A stretch of DNA of 64,000 nucleotides, from NCBI RefSeq assembly GCF_002240355.1, contig NZ_CP016353.1, positions 1,166,501 through 1,230,500 of the forward strand. Direction: 5' to 3'. Source of the stretch: Prauserella marina. GTDB taxonomy: Bacteria; Actinomycetota; Actinomycetes; Mycobacteriales; Pseudonocardiaceae. Both the position numbers and the translations under genes were made by a program. The notes under the pieces were generated by a model, which saw only the letters and a program-made list of their open reading frames with translations, was not told the origin of the DNA and made no database searches. Positions 7,150 to 16,273 of the stretch are shown here, piece after piece. Numbering within the stretch: the stretch's first letter is position 1; every line of letters starts with the position of its first letter.

Positions 7150-9132
7150 TCAGCCGGAGGGCGTGTGCCAGAAGCGCACGGTTCCGGTTCCGTCCGTTGT
7201 CGCGAGCGTGTTTCCCTCGCCGGTGAACGAGGCGTAGGAGACCCCTTCGAGCACGGGACCTTTCTGCCGCCCCTCGGTGAGGTCCAGCCACCGCACCGTG
7301 TCGTTGTCGGCGAGGATCAGTCCGCTGCCGTCGGGGCTGAGCTGGATTCCGATCCGCTCCCCGCCGTCGATGTCCTCGACGGTGAACGGAGGGCGAATCT
7401 GGTTCTGTGTCGCCGTGTCCCACAGTCGGACAACGGCTTCGCCTTCCCGCTTGGTCAGCGTCACCAGCATGCGATTGTCGGTGCTGAACTGGCTGAGCTG
7501 TACGTCGCCTTCCAGCGGAGCGAGCACCTTTCCGACGGGCCGCCCACTGTCCACATCCCACAACTGGAGCGGGTAGGTCGCCTCCCCTTCCGGTCCCGGT
7601 GTCGGGTCGTAGGCGAGGGTGCTCCCGTCCGGGCTCACCACGACGGCCGAGGTCTCTGGCAGGCCGAGCTTGACCGGCCCCACCAGCTCCCAAGCCTCCA
7701 CTCCGTCGGAACCACCGAGGTGGACGACCGCGATCCGCGCGTTGCGGTTCAGTCCCACCGCGCGCGGGTGGTCGGCGAGGACCACCTCGGCGGTCTCCTC
7801 TTCGGCCGAAGGCACGCTCCAGCCTCGCAGCACTCCGCTGTCCGCTCCGGTGACGAAAACATCGCCGTCCTCGGTGAACGCCTGTGCCGACGACCTGTCG
7901 ACCGGGCCGAAGACCTGGCTGAGCGGCTCGCCGCTCCGGTGGTTGCGGAACTGCACCGTGCCGTCCTCGTAGACGACGGCCATCGTCGTTCCGTCAGGAC
8001 TGAACAGCACCCAGTCGGCGGGGGCATGGAGATCCAGCGTCCCCGTCTGCCGCCATCCCGTCGCTTCCTTCTTTTCCGGTGACGCCTCGCCCGATGGCCA
8101 CAGCGTCCGGGTTGTGACCCCGGCGAGCACCAGGACGGCCACGATCGCGAGGACGAGCAACCGCCGCCGCGTCCCGGTGACAGCGGGGACGCTGGGGGCA
8201 CTGGGGGCACTGACCTTGGTCGGCGGAAGCGCACTCGTGGGAGCCGGGCCCTGGAGGGTGGTGTCGTCGTCAAGCAGAAGAGCGACCTCGTGGGAACGCC
8301 GCCGGATCAGCTCGTGCACACCGGAGGGCCACGGCCTGCTCGACGGCCGGACCGGGCCGATCAGGTCCAGTAGTTCCGAAGGGGAGGGCCGGTCGGCCGG
8401 ATCCTTCGCGAGGCACGGCCGCACCACCTCCCGCACCTCGGCAGGCAGCTTCGTGAGGTCGGCGGGGGCGTCCACCACCTTGTTCAACGTCTGCAAGGTC
8501 GCGGCGCCCGCGAACGGGCTCGCGCCGGTGCACGCGGCGGCGACCACCGAACCCAGCGAGAACACATCGCTCGCGGGGGTCACCGGTTCGGCCATGGCCT
8601 GCTCAGGCGACATGAACGCGGGCGAGCCGATCAGCCAGCCCGACCGCGTGAGATCCCCGCCTTTTCCGGCGTCGACGGCCCGCACGATGCCGAAGTCGAT
8701 CAGCAGCGGCCCGTCCTCGGTCAGCAGGACGTTCGAGGGCTTCACGTCGCGGTGCACCAGGCCCGCCCTGTGGATGTGCCCGAGCGCCGTGGCCAGCCCC
8801 GCCGCCAGCCGCAACGCGGGCTCCCCCGGGAGCGGGCCCGCCGCGTCCACCGCCTCCCTCAGCGAAGGACCCGGCACGAACACCGAGGCCAGCCATGGTG
8901 TCGCCGCGTCGGCGTCCGCGTCGACCACGGCCGCGGTGTAGGCCCCCGACACCGCCTTCGACGCCTCCACTTCGCGCCGGAACCTGGCCCGGAACCCGCC
9001 GTCGCCTGCGAACCGCTCGTGCACGACCTTCACCGCCACCAGCCGTCCGTCGGGTCCGCAGCCCAGCAGAACCCTGCCCATGCCGCCTTCGCCGAGTTCG
9101 GCCAGCACCCGGTACGGCCCCACCACGGCCAT
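7150..9132 (-). CDS. Receptor-like Ser/Thr protein kinase with beta-propeller-type sensor
   Basis: The 660-residue protein begins with a Hanks-type kinase domain: GEGGMGRV glycine loop at 14-21, Lys35, HRDVKPSN at 127-134, DFG at 146-148 and SPEQ. It covers about residues 1-270. A Pro/Ser-rich linker and one TM helix (about 323-345) lead to an extracytoplasmic C-terminal half. That half contains repeated WD40-like blades, for example LFSPDGTTMAVVYEDGTVQFRNHRSG-type units and VVVSPDGSTLAYDP. The ATG at 9132 has GAGGG upstream and is preferred to a start nine codons earlier. It is likely a PknD-like sensor; the signal is unknown. Confidence 0.88.
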   Translation of the reverse strand: MAVVGPYRVLAELGEGGMGRVLLGCGPDGRLVAVKVVHERFAGDGGFRARFRREVEASKAVSGAYTAAVVDADADAATPWLASVFVPGPSLREAVDAAGPLPGEPALRLAAGLATALGHIHRAGLVHRDVKPSNVLLTEDGPLLIDFGIVRAVDAGKGGDLTRSGWLIGSPAFMSPEQAMAEPVTPASDVFSLGSVVAAACTGASPFAGAATLQTLNKVVDAPADLTKLPAEVREVVRPCLAKDPADRPSPSELLDLIGPVRPSSRPWPSGVHELIRRRSHEVALLLDDDTTLQGPAPTSALPPTKVSAPSAPSVPAVTGTRRRLLVLAIVAVLVLAGVTTRTLWPSGEASPEKKEATGWRQTGTLDLHAPADWVLFSPDGTTMAVVYEDGTVQFRNHRSGEPLSQVFGPVDRSSAQAFTEDGDVFVTGADSGVLRGWSVPSAEEETAEVVLADHPRAVGLNRNARIAVVHLGGSDGVEAWELVGPVKLGLPETSAVVVSPDGSTLAYDPTPGPEGEATYPLQLWDVDSGRPVGKVLAPLEGDVQLSQFSTDNRMLVTLTKREGEAVVRLWDTATQNQIRPPFTVEDIDGGERIGIQLSPDGSGLILADNDTVRWLDLTEGRQKGPVLEGVSYASFTGEGNTLATTDGTGTVRFWHTPSG

Positions 9133-9248
9133 GTCGCTCGCCCTCAGCACGCACACCACATCCCCGGAGATCCCCAGTCGGCCTCAAGATCCTTCCAGAA
9201 GCCGGTGCGCGGGAACATCGGTTCGGCGCGGAAGACGGGGCCGCACCG

Positions 9249-9968
9249 TCACCTTCGCGGTTCCCAGCGGAAGAACCGGGAGGCAAGCGAGACGGCGACG
9301 ACGACCCAGGCCAGGGTCGGGGCCAGCAGCAACAGCGAATCAGCCATGGCGACGCCGCCGTTCCACGCGTTCATGATGAGTTCGGTCGCCGATCCGCCGG
9401 GAAGCATTCGCTTGAGCAGGGTGAGTTCCTCGGTGCCGGTGATGCCGACCCAGCTCGCGACCGCGATGCTGCCGATGCTGATGGGCAGCGTGGTCACCTG
9501 GGCGTGCTCGGGGGAGTTGGTCACCCCTGCCGTGGCGAGCCCCAGCCCCAGCATCATGCCCACCATCGCGACGACGGCCACGGCCAGCAGCACGGCGTTG
9601 CCCGGTCCGCCCGTCACGGTGGCGAGCACGGTCAGGATCACGGCGGCCTGGACCAGTGTGATGACGGTGATCGGAAGCAGCAGGCCCGCGAGAATCCCCC
9701 CGTCACTGGCCGAGGTGGAGCGCAGCCGCTTGAGGAAGAGGTTCTGCCTGCGGGAGGCGAGGGTCGTCACCGTGGTGGTGTAGAGCCCGAATGCGCCTAC
9801 GGTGAACACGACGACCGCCGCGATGTACCCGAGACTGCCGATCGCGGCGAAGGTCTCGTGCTGGTAGATGAAGAACGCGCTCACGGCGACCGGCATGACG
9901 AGGCTGGTGACGAGCACCAGCCGGTTGCGGAAGATCTGGATCAGTTCGCTGAATGCGATGGCGAGCAT
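9249..9968 (-). CDS. ABC-2 type transporter permease
   Basis: The 239-residue protein has six hydrophobic helices and an N-terminal amphipathic start (MLAIAFSELIQIFRNRLVLV) typical of ABC-2 export permeases. The ATG at 9968 has GAGAGGA upstream; the longer open frame beyond it overlaps the ATPase gene antiparallel-free and is a shadow. It lies 32 bp downstream of its ATPase on the same strand, giving a two-gene exporter operon. A DesK/DesR-type two-component system is divergent from the operon, so control of the exporter by that system is plausible. Confidence 0.85.
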   Translation of the reverse strand: MLAIAFSELIQIFRNRLVLVTSLVMPVAVSAFFIYQHETFAAIGSLGYIAAVVVFTVGAFGLYTTTVTTLASRRQNLFLKRLRSTSASDGGILAGLLLPITVITLVQAAVILTVLATVTGGPGNAVLLAVAVVAMVGMMLGLGLATAGVTNSPEHAQVTTLPISIGSIAVASWVGITGTEELTLLKRMLPGGSATELIMNAWNGGVAMADSLLLLAPTLAWVVVAVSLASRFFRWEPRR

Positions 9969-10000
9969 GGTGAGAGTCCTCTCGGGACGTCGGGGATGAG

Positions 10001-10897
10001 TTATCCGGCGCTGATGGAACGGAAGACGTCGTCGAGCCGCGTCGGCCCCGCTCGAAGTTCCCGCAGTTCCAGCGCGTTGTCCTGCGCCCAGCCGAGCAGC
10101 GTGTGCAGGTCCTTCTGTAGACCGAAGGTCTCGATGAGAAACCGTCCCTCCGCTTCCCGGGTACTGGGCAACGGCGGCGCGGGTGCGTGGGCCGGCAGGG
10201 AGAACCGGATCGTGGCAGGCAGGGTCTGGGTCAGCTCGGCGACCGTTCCTTCGCGGTGGAAGGTTCCCTCGTGCATCAACCCGATCCGGTCGGCACGTTG
10301 CTGTGCTTCCTCCAGGTAGTGGGTGGTGAGCACGATCGTCGAGCCCTCGTCGCGCAGCCGGTCGACGGCATCCCACAGCCCGTCCCGCGACTGGATGTCG
10401 AGACCGGTCGTCGGCTCGTCGAGGAACACCAGCTCCGGCGTGCCGTACACCGCCGTCGCGAAGTCGAGCCGCCGTTTCTCGCCGCCGGAAAGCTGGGACA
10501 CCCTCGTGCGGGCCTTGCCGGTGAGACCGACGATGCCCAGTACGCGGTCGGTGTCGTCGGCGCGCTGGGTGAGCTTGCCGATCAGCCGGACCGATTCCCG
10601 GACCGTCAGGTCCGGCGAGAAACCGCTCTCTTGCAGCATGATGCCCATACGCGGTCGCACGGCCCCTCGGTTACGCGGGTTTTGTCCGAAGACCCTTACG
10701 GTGCCCGAGGTGGCGTCGCGATGGCCCTCGATGGTCTCCAGTGTCGAGGTCTTGCCAGCACCGTTCGTGCCGAGCAGCGCGTAGAACTCGCCGCGAAGCA
10801 CCTGGAAACTCAGATCCTTCACCGCGTGGAAGTCGCCGTAACTGAGGTTGAGCCGTTCGACGTCGATGACCGGTGCGGAACTCGTTGCGAAAGTCAT
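10001..10897 (-). CDS. ABC transporter ATP-binding protein (exporter)
   Basis: The 298-residue protein has Walker A GTNGAGKTS, signature LSGGEKRRLDFA, Walker B ELVFLDEPTTGLD and the switch histidine in LTTHYLEEA. A C-terminal extension of about 70 residues, as in DrrA/CcmA-type drug or lipid exporters, follows. It is the first gene of an operon with the permease at 9249-9968. The 170-bp gap to the divergent small membrane protein and histidine kinase contains the promoters of both units. Confidence 0.9.
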   Translation of the reverse strand: MTFATSSAPVIDVERLNLSYGDFHAVKDLSFQVLRGEFYALLGTNGAGKTSTLETIEGHRDATSGTVRVFGQNPRNRGAVRPRMGIMLQESGFSPDLTVRESVRLIGKLTQRADDTDRVLGIVGLTGKARTRVSQLSGGEKRRLDFATAVYGTPELVFLDEPTTGLDIQSRDGLWDAVDRLRDEGSTIVLTTHYLEEAQQRADRIGLMHEGTFHREGTVAELTQTLPATIRFSLPAHAPAPPLPSTREAEGRFLIETFGLQKDLHTLLGWAQDNALELRELRAGPTRLDDVFRSISAG

Positions 10898-11067
10898 GCC
10901 GTCGATTCCACCTGCTGCGGCGCGGTCGCGGCAGTGCCGTCACGTCACCGCGTGCCATGACGTTTCTACCGGTGAGGGTATGACGCAGTGTCACTGGTGG
11001 GGCAGGGAGCGGCACCGGATACTGGACAGTGCTATCGCTGTTCTCACTGTTTCCGGAGGTGCGCACA

Positions 11068-11301
11068 ATGGACGTCCGGCCCCTGCGCATCCTGCTGGTA
11101 GCCAACATGATCACCTTCCTCGTGGTGTGCGTGGCGTTCCTGGTCCACGTTCTCGGCGCCGGTGTCTACCCGGACGGCGTGGAATCCTGGATGGACGACA
11201 ATCAGTGGCTGATGTGGACGGCCGCGGGCGTGGCGGTCGCGAGTGCGCTCGCCGTCGCGTTGCTCGACCCCATCGTCGCGCCAAGAGGGCAGGGCCGGTG
11301 A
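11068..11301 (+). CDS. Small two-TM membrane protein preceding the DesK-type kinase
   Basis: The 77-residue protein has hydrophobic helices at about residues 4-28 and 48-68, separated by an acidic loop with VESWMDDNQW. GGAGGT at 11055-11060 gives a good ribosome site for the ATG at 11068. It is the first gene of the sensor kinase/response regulator operon. Its size and topology suggest an accessory protein for the sensor or for the ABC exporter, but no domain is recognised. Confidence 0.65.
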   Translation: MDVRPLRILLVANMITFLVVCVAFLVHVLGAGVYPDGVESWMDDNQWLMWTAAGVAVASALAVALLDPIVAPRGQGR

Positions 11302-11327
11302 GAACCGCCCGGGGAGGCAGGCGCTCG

Positions 11328-12458
11328 GTGAAAGAGCAGACCGAGGCGAGGGGACGGCTTCGCACGCTCAACATCGTCATGTTCGTTCCCCCGCTCGCGC
11401 TCGTCGGCGCGTTGCTGGTGGCCGTCGACGCCGAGAATTGGTGGCAGGCCCTCGTGCTCGGCCTCGGCGTACTGGCCGGAATGGTCGCCACCGTGCGATG
11501 GGCGGCGGGTGACGTCATGTCCGTCGCGATCCCGTGCACGATCGTCGCCGCCGCCGTGTGGGTGTTCGGGGGCTTGGCCCTCGACAGTTCGACCGCCTTC
11601 TACGGCATCTCCATCGTCGGCCCTTTCCTCATCCCCGAACTGGGCCGCCACCAGGGCAGGGCCGCGGTGGCGCTCGCCGGATTCGTCGCGTCGGTCGGGT
11701 TCGTGCGGCTGCTCATGCCTCACGACGACACCTTCCAGACCTTCATCGCCTACCTGCTCATCCCCACCGGTGTCACCGTGCTCGCGACGGGACTGATGTT
11801 TCCCAACAAGCGGTTCTATGACGTGGTCGACGAACTGGAGGAGTCGCGGCAACGCGAAGCGGAACTCGCGGTCGTCAGGGAACGCATGCGGTTCGCCAGC
11901 GACCTGCACGACATCCAGGGGCACACATTGCACGTGGTGAAGCTGAAAACCGCGCTGGCGCGCAAGCTCGTGCACACCGACATCGAGCGGGCCGAAGAAG
12001 AACTCAAGGAGATCTACGCGCTCGTCGGTGACACCATTGCCCAGACGAAGGAACTCGCGCACGCGCAACGACGGCTCAACCTCTCCGCCGAACTGGAGAA
12101 CGCGAAGAACCTCTTCGAGGCCGCCGGTATCCGCGTGCGTGTGCAAAGGGAAGCCGAGGTCGACGCGAGCGTGAGCGAACTGCTCGGCCAGGTCCTTCGG
12201 GAAACGACGACCAACATCCTGCGGCACTCTCAGGCGGGTGAAGTACGTGTCACCCTGTCGAGGACCGGGATCGCGATCGTCAACGACGGGGCCGGCACAG
12301 GCCCGCTCCCCGAACTCAGTGGTCTGGCTACGCTGAGGGAACGGGTGGCCGGTGAGGGAGGCGAGCTGACGGTGGAGCAAGAGGGAGGACGATTCTCGAC
12401 GGCGGCGGTGTTCCCCGAATCCCGCGTGGCCGGTGCGACCGGAAATGGGGACCGATGA
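11328..12458 (+). CDS. DesK-like sensor histidine kinase
   Basis: With the GTG at 11328 (GGAGG at 11313-11317) the protein is 376 residues; a GTG at 11298 overlapping the preceding stop is an alternative. Five to six TM helices occupy residues 14-160, a multi-TM thermosensor-like layout. The HisKA_3 H-box is MRFASDLHDIQGHTLHV with His194. The ATPase region has an N-box (VLRETTTNILRHSQAG) and a G-box (LSGLATLRERV). Its stop overlaps the response-regulator start as ATGA. DesK senses membrane fluidity in Bacillus; the signal here is unknown. Confidence 0.88.
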   Translation: MKEQTEARGRLRTLNIVMFVPPLALVGALLVAVDAENWWQALVLGLGVLAGMVATVRWAAGDVMSVAIPCTIVAAAVWVFGGLALDSSTAFYGISIVGPFLIPELGRHQGRAAVALAGFVASVGFVRLLMPHDDTFQTFIAYLLIPTGVTVLATGLMFPNKRFYDVVDELEESRQREAELAVVRERMRFASDLHDIQGHTLHVVKLKTALARKLVHTDIERAEEELKEIYALVGDTIAQTKELAHAQRRLNLSAELENAKNLFEAAGIRVRVQREAEVDASVSELLGQVLRETTTNILRHSQAGEVRVTLSRTGIAIVNDGAGTGPLPELSGLATLRERVAGEGGELTVEQEGGRFSTAAVFPESRVAGATGNGDR

Positions 12459-13057
12459 TCACCGTGGTGCTCGCCGACGACGAAGCCTTGCTGCGCAAGG
12501 CGATGGCCGCGCTGCTACCCCTCGAAGGCGACATCACCGTGCTCGCCGAAGCCGAGGACGGCACAGCCGCCATCGACGCCACGCTGCGGCACGAGCCCGA
12601 CGTGCTCGTCATCGACCTCGAAATGCCGGGTGTCGACGGACTCGGCGCGGTCTCGGCGATTCGCAGGGTCAGGGCCGATCAGGTCATCCTCATGCTGACC
12701 AGGCACGCCAGGCCGGGAGTGCTGCGCAAGGCACTGAAACTCGGCGTGCAGGGCTTCGTCAGCAAATCCGCGGAACCAGCACACATCGCCTCCGTCATCA
12801 CGACCCTGCACGATGGCAAACGGTGGATCGACCCTGACGTCTCCGCGCTCGCCGTCGTCGACGACTGCCCGCTCACCGACCGCGAACTCGACGTGCTGAG
12901 AGTGACCGGCGAGGGATATTCGGTCGCCGACATCGCGGCCCAGCTGCACCTCGCCGAGGGAACGGTACGCAACTACCTGTCCAACGCGATGCAGAAAACC
13001 CAGACCCGCACCCGCCACGCCGCCGCCCGCTACGCCCGCCAGCACAACTGGCTCTGA
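12455..13057 (+). CDS. NarL/FixJ-family response regulator (DesR-like)
   Basis: The 200-residue protein has a receiver domain (DDE at 8-10, phospho-acceptor Asp54 in VIDLEMPG, Lys in SKSAEP) and a C-terminal LuxR-type helix-turn-helix (LTDRELDVLRVTGEGYSVADIA, then GTVRNYLSNAMQK). It overlaps the kinase gene by four bases, so the pair is cognate. The divergent ABC-2 exporter at 9249-10897 is the obvious candidate target, as is common for actinobacterial DesKR-type pairs. Confidence 0.9.
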   Translation: MITVVLADDEALLRKAMAALLPLEGDITVLAEAEDGTAAIDATLRHEPDVLVIDLEMPGVDGLGAVSAIRRVRADQVILMLTRHARPGVLRKALKLGVQGFVSKSAEPAHIASVITTLHDGKRWIDPDVSALAVVDDCPLTDRELDVLRVTGEGYSVADIAAQLHLAEGTVRNYLSNAMQKTQTRTRHAAARYARQHNWL

Positions 13058-13118
13058 TTCGGTGTTCGGGTAGGCACCACGTCGGAACCAGCGCGTTCTC
13101 GTTGTCGTCCGTAATGGC

Positions 13119-13544
13119 ATGCGCACACTCGCGGGCTTGTTCCTGGTTTTCGCCGCAGTTCTCGCCGGTTGTGGTTCGGCGGGCAGTGGGGCCGAGGTGA
13201 GCGGCTTCGTCAAACTGGGCCCGCTGACCGGCAAGGCACCGGTACCGGTCGAACTCACCGGCGACGAGGGCCAGCGGCTGTATCGCACGCTGAGTGAGGC
13301 CGCCTCCGCGGACATCGAGGAGGCGAAAGGCGCGCTCACCGCCCAGCCGGACGGCGAAGGCGTGCGGTCGTTCGCCTTCGTCAAGCCCGGGTGCATGGAG
13401 ACCGGCGCCGAGGCGGTCGTATCCGATGGCACCGTCGACGTCGAGCTGACGGGTGGCGAGAACGTCAACTGCGCCCAGGCGAACTACTTCCTCGTCGTCG
13501 TGCGTGCCGACGACCCGGAAGGGCAACTCCGGCTCGCCGGCTGA
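13119..13544 (+). CDS. Hypothetical secreted lipoprotein
   Basis: The 141-residue protein has a signal peptide with lipobox (LAGLFLVFAAVLAGC, Cys18), so it should be lipid-anchored outside the membrane. The mature part is about 120 residues and holds two cysteines (in KPGCME and VNCAQ) that could form a disulfide. No family is recognised. Its stop is immediately adjacent to the stop of the convergent acetyltransferase gene, with no intergenic base. Confidence 0.75.
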   Translation: MRTLAGLFLVFAAVLAGCGSAGSGAEVSGFVKLGPLTGKAPVPVELTGDEGQRLYRTLSEAASADIEEAKGALTAQPDGEGVRSFAFVKPGCMETGAEAVVSDGTVDVELTGGENVNCAQANYFLVVVRADDPEGQLRLAG

Positions 13545-14132
13545 TCACGCGCGGCGATGCCCGTTTCTCCGCGCCGCCAGCCACTCGCCGTGCAGGATCG
13601 CGTACACGCCCGTGTCCTCCCACCGTCCTTTGACGAGTACGTCTTGAACGAAGTGGGCTTCCTCGCGCATCCCGATCCGGCGGCAGAGTTTCACGGACGC
13701 GGTGTTCGCCGGTGAGAGTTCCGCGATGACGCGATGAAGTCCGAGCGTGCCGAAAGCCAGTTCGAGCAAGGCGAGCGCTGCCTCCGAGGCATAGCCTCTG
13801 CCGTGGAAAGCGGGATGGAAGACCCAGCCGATGTCGGCGGTCGCGTTGTCCTCGCTGCGGATCGTGACACAGACTTCGCCGAGCACTCGGCCGTCCTCGA
13901 TCCGCTCGACGGCGAGTTGCAGTACGTCGCCGGTGTGCTCAAGCCGGGTCCGCTTGGCGAAGCCGGTGACCTTGCCGACGACCTCGTCCCTGGTCCGGGG
14001 CGAATAGAGCAGGTGCGCGCACACGTCCTCGCGCGATTGATAGGCGTGGATGTCGTCCACGTCGGCGCTGTCCATGAGCCGCAGCCGCAGCCGGGCCGTC
14101 GTGATCGGTTCGGTGAAGACATAGGGCCGCAC
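13545..14132 (-). CDS. GNAT acetyltransferase (RimJ/RimL-like)
   Basis: The 195-residue protein fits the RimJ/RimL GNAT family: N-terminal TARLRLRLMDSADVDDIHAY, central IGWVFHPAFHGRGYASEA with the acetyl-CoA loop (Q/RGxGYA type), and C-terminal HRVIAELSPANTASVKLCRRIGM. The start is a GTG with GAGGAG upstream. Such enzymes acetylate protein N-termini or small amines; the substrate is unknown. It lies downstream of the MerR gene on the same strand, 31 bp away. Confidence 0.88.
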   Translation of the reverse strand: MRPYVFTEPITTARLRLRLMDSADVDDIHAYQSREDVCAHLLYSPRTRDEVVGKVTGFAKRTRLEHTGDVLQLAVERIEDGRVLGEVCVTIRSEDNATADIGWVFHPAFHGRGYASEAALALLELAFGTLGLHRVIAELSPANTASVKLCRRIGMREEAHFVQDVLVKGRWEDTGVYAILHGEWLAARRNGHRRA

Positions 14133-14163
14133 TACTGCTCCTCGCGAGCGTGGGTCGGTTTCC

Positions 14164-14538
14164 TCAGGCGGATACGGCGGGGGAAGGCCCGGTCTCGATG
14201 ATGGCGCCGAGCAGCGCGGTCGACGTGGTCAGATCGTCGATGCGCCGGAGCATCCGCTCGCGGGCGGCTTCCAGTTCCTCGATCATCTCGGCGCACGTCG
14301 GGACGGGTGTCGGCCCGGCACCGCCGTCGTCGAAACAATGCAGCACTCCCGCGATGAGCTCGGTGTTCAACCCGGCTGAGAGCAGGGTCTGGATGCGGTC
14401 GACGAGTGCGATGTCGCCGACGCCGAACTCGCGGTACCCGCTCGGCGTGCGCCGAGGGGACAGCAGTCCTTGCTCTTCGTAGTAGCGCAGCGCCCTGACA
14501 CTCACGCCGGTGCGGCGGGACAATTCGCCGATCTTCAT
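14164..14538 (-). CDS. MerR family transcriptional regulator
   Basis: The 124-residue protein has the MerR N-terminal winged helix (MKIGELSRRTGVSVRALRYY, then EEQGLLSPRRTPSGYREF), the dimerisation helix, and only a short C-terminal region. One Cys lies in VLHCFDD and one in PTCAEM. The ATG has AAGGAGCA upstream. It is divergent from an MFS efflux gene across a promoter with the 19-bp spacer typical of MerR-activated genes. It therefore most likely activates the pump and itself in response to a toxic compound. Confidence 0.92.
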   Translation of the reverse strand: MKIGELSRRTGVSVRALRYYEEQGLLSPRRTPSGYREFGVGDIALVDRIQTLLSAGLNTELIAGVLHCFDDGGAGPTPVPTCAEMIEELEAARERMLRRIDDLTTSTALLGAIIETGPSPAVSA

Positions 14539-14553
14539 CCCGTGCTCCTTCGC

Positions 14554-14584
14554 TTGACTCTCACACCAACGTCAGAGTTTAGCG
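14554..14584 (+). promoter_or_regulatory. MerR-type promoter with 19-bp spacer and operator
   Basis: TTGACT at 14554-14559 is a -35 box, followed by exactly 19 bases and a -10-like TTAGCG at 14579-14584. The spacer carries the inverted repeat ACTCT...AGAGT (14557-14561 and 14574-14578 region). The overlong spacer is the hallmark of promoters activated by MerR proteins through DNA untwisting. It is placed to drive the MFS gene at 14638. The -10 is weak, so dependence on the activator is expected. Confidence 0.75.
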
Positions 14585-14637
14585 TCGGTTTCCTGCTGGC
14601 GGACCGCCGTTCGCGCGAGCCGAATCCGGGAGAGGAC

Positions 14638-16212
14638 ATGAAGGACACAGTGGAGGAACCGAAAGGAACGCGCGGCGCGTCGACGGCGCGCGCCGGGCGG
14701 CGGGAATGGCTGGCGCTGGGGATTCTCGCGCTGCCGACCGTCGTGCTGTCCATGGACCTGAGCGTGCTGCACCTCGCGGCGCCGAGTCTGAGCGCCGACC
14801 TCGCGCCCTCCGGAACCGAACTGCTGTGGATCCTGGATGTGTACGGATTCCTGGTCGCCGGTTTTCTGCTGGTCATGGGGGCCCTGGGGGACCGGATCGG
14901 CAGAAGGCGGCTGTTGCTGATCGGAGCCGCCGCGTTCGCCGCGGCTTCGATCTTCGCGGCCTTCGCCCCGACGGCCGAGTTGCTGATCGTGGCGAGAGCG
15001 CTGCTCGGCGTCGCCGGTGCCACGCTGATGCCCTCGACGCTGGCGTTGCTTGCCGAACTGTTCCCGGTTCCCGCGCAGCGTGGTTTCGCGATCGCCGTGT
15101 GGATGACCGCGTTCACCGCCGGTGAGGCGATCGGCCCGCTCGTGGGCGGGGTAATGCTGGAATTCTTCTGGTGGGGCTCGGTTTTTCTCATCGGAGTCCC
15201 GGTGATGGTCGTCCTGCTCGCCGCCGGTCCCGCTCTGCTTCCGGAGAGCGAAACCAGGCTGCGGGGACGGTTCGACCTCGCGGGCGCCATGCTGCTCGTC
15301 GCCGGAGTGCTCGCGTTCGTCTACGGCGTCAAAACCGTTTCCCTGCAAGGATTCGGCTGGAGCGCGGCAGGCTGGATCGTCGCGGGCGCGCTCGTCGGCC
15401 TGTTCTTCGCGCGGAGGCAACTGCGTTCGGCCGATCCGCTCATGGATCTGCGGCTGTTCCGACTCCCCGCGTTCGGTGCGGGGCTCGGGGCCCAATTGCT
15501 CGCCGTCGCGGCGATCGCGGGTGCCCAGTTGCTCGTGATGCAGTACTTGCAGACCGTAACGGGACTCAGCCCGCTGGAAGCGGGGCTGTGGACGGTGCCG
15601 TCGATCGTGCTCGGCGTCGTGGCGACCCTCGTCGCGCCGAGGCTGGCCAGGCGGGTGCGGCCCGCGTTCGTCGTCGGTGCGGGACTGGCGATCGCGGCAT
15701 TCGGTGCCGCCGTCATCGCCGTGACCGCTCCGATGCAGAGTCCGTTGTGGACGGTTACGGGATTCACCGTGCTCTACGTCGGTGTCACCCCGACGCTGGC
15801 GCTGATCACCGACCTGATCGTCGGTGCTGCTCCTGGCGAGCGGGCGGGGATGGCCTCCAGTGTCGCGGAGACCGGAGCCGAATTCGGGCTCGCGGGCGGG
15901 ATCGCGTTCATCGGGGCCACGGGTATGGCGGTGTACCGGTCGCGGCTGGCCGGTGACCCGCCGGACGGGATCGGCGAGAGCGACTTGCACGAGGCAGGCG
16001 AGACCGTCGGCAACGCGGTCGCCATCGCGGAGGATCTTTCGGGACGTGCGGGGGACGGTCTGCTTGAGACGGTCAGAGTCTCGTTCGCCGAAGGAGTCCA
16101 GGTCGCCACGTCGGTGTGCGCGGTGCTCCTCGCCGTCGGCGCTGGGCTGGCCGTGGTGTTCTTGCGCGGGCGGGTACGGCAGGATTCGGCACACGAAGCG
16201 GACAAATTCTGA
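14638..16212 (+). CDS. MFS transporter, DHA2 (14-TM) drug efflux family
   Basis: The 524-residue protein has 14 predicted helices and DHA2 motifs: LPTVVLSMDLSVLHLAAPSL in TM1, LWILDVYGFLVAGFLLVMGALGDRIGRRR (motif A), and motif C-like GEAIGPLVGGVMLEFFWWGSVFLIGVP. It resembles SmvA/QacA/LfrA-type exporters of cationic and dye-like drugs. The ATG at 14638 has GGGAGAGG upstream. It is controlled from a MerR-type promoter directly upstream. Proton-coupled drug export is inferred from the family. Confidence 0.92.
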   Translation: MKDTVEEPKGTRGASTARAGRREWLALGILALPTVVLSMDLSVLHLAAPSLSADLAPSGTELLWILDVYGFLVAGFLLVMGALGDRIGRRRLLLIGAAAFAAASIFAAFAPTAELLIVARALLGVAGATLMPSTLALLAELFPVPAQRGFAIAVWMTAFTAGEAIGPLVGGVMLEFFWWGSVFLIGVPVMVVLLAAGPALLPESETRLRGRFDLAGAMLLVAGVLAFVYGVKTVSLQGFGWSAAGWIVAGALVGLFFARRQLRSADPLMDLRLFRLPAFGAGLGAQLLAVAAIAGAQLLVMQYLQTVTGLSPLEAGLWTVPSIVLGVVATLVAPRLARRVRPAFVVGAGLAIAAFGAAVIAVTAPMQSPLWTVTGFTVLYVGVTPTLALITDLIVGAAPGERAGMASSVAETGAEFGLAGGIAFIGATGMAVYRSRLAGDPPDGIGESDLHEAGETVGNAVAIAEDLSGRAGDGLLETVRVSFAEGVQVATSVCAVLLAVGAGLAVVFLRGRVRQDSAHEADKF

Positions 16213-16273
16213 CCGCTTTGGCCGGGACCATGGCTGGGTAGTCTGACTCGACCGACCCCGGAGAAACGAGCCG

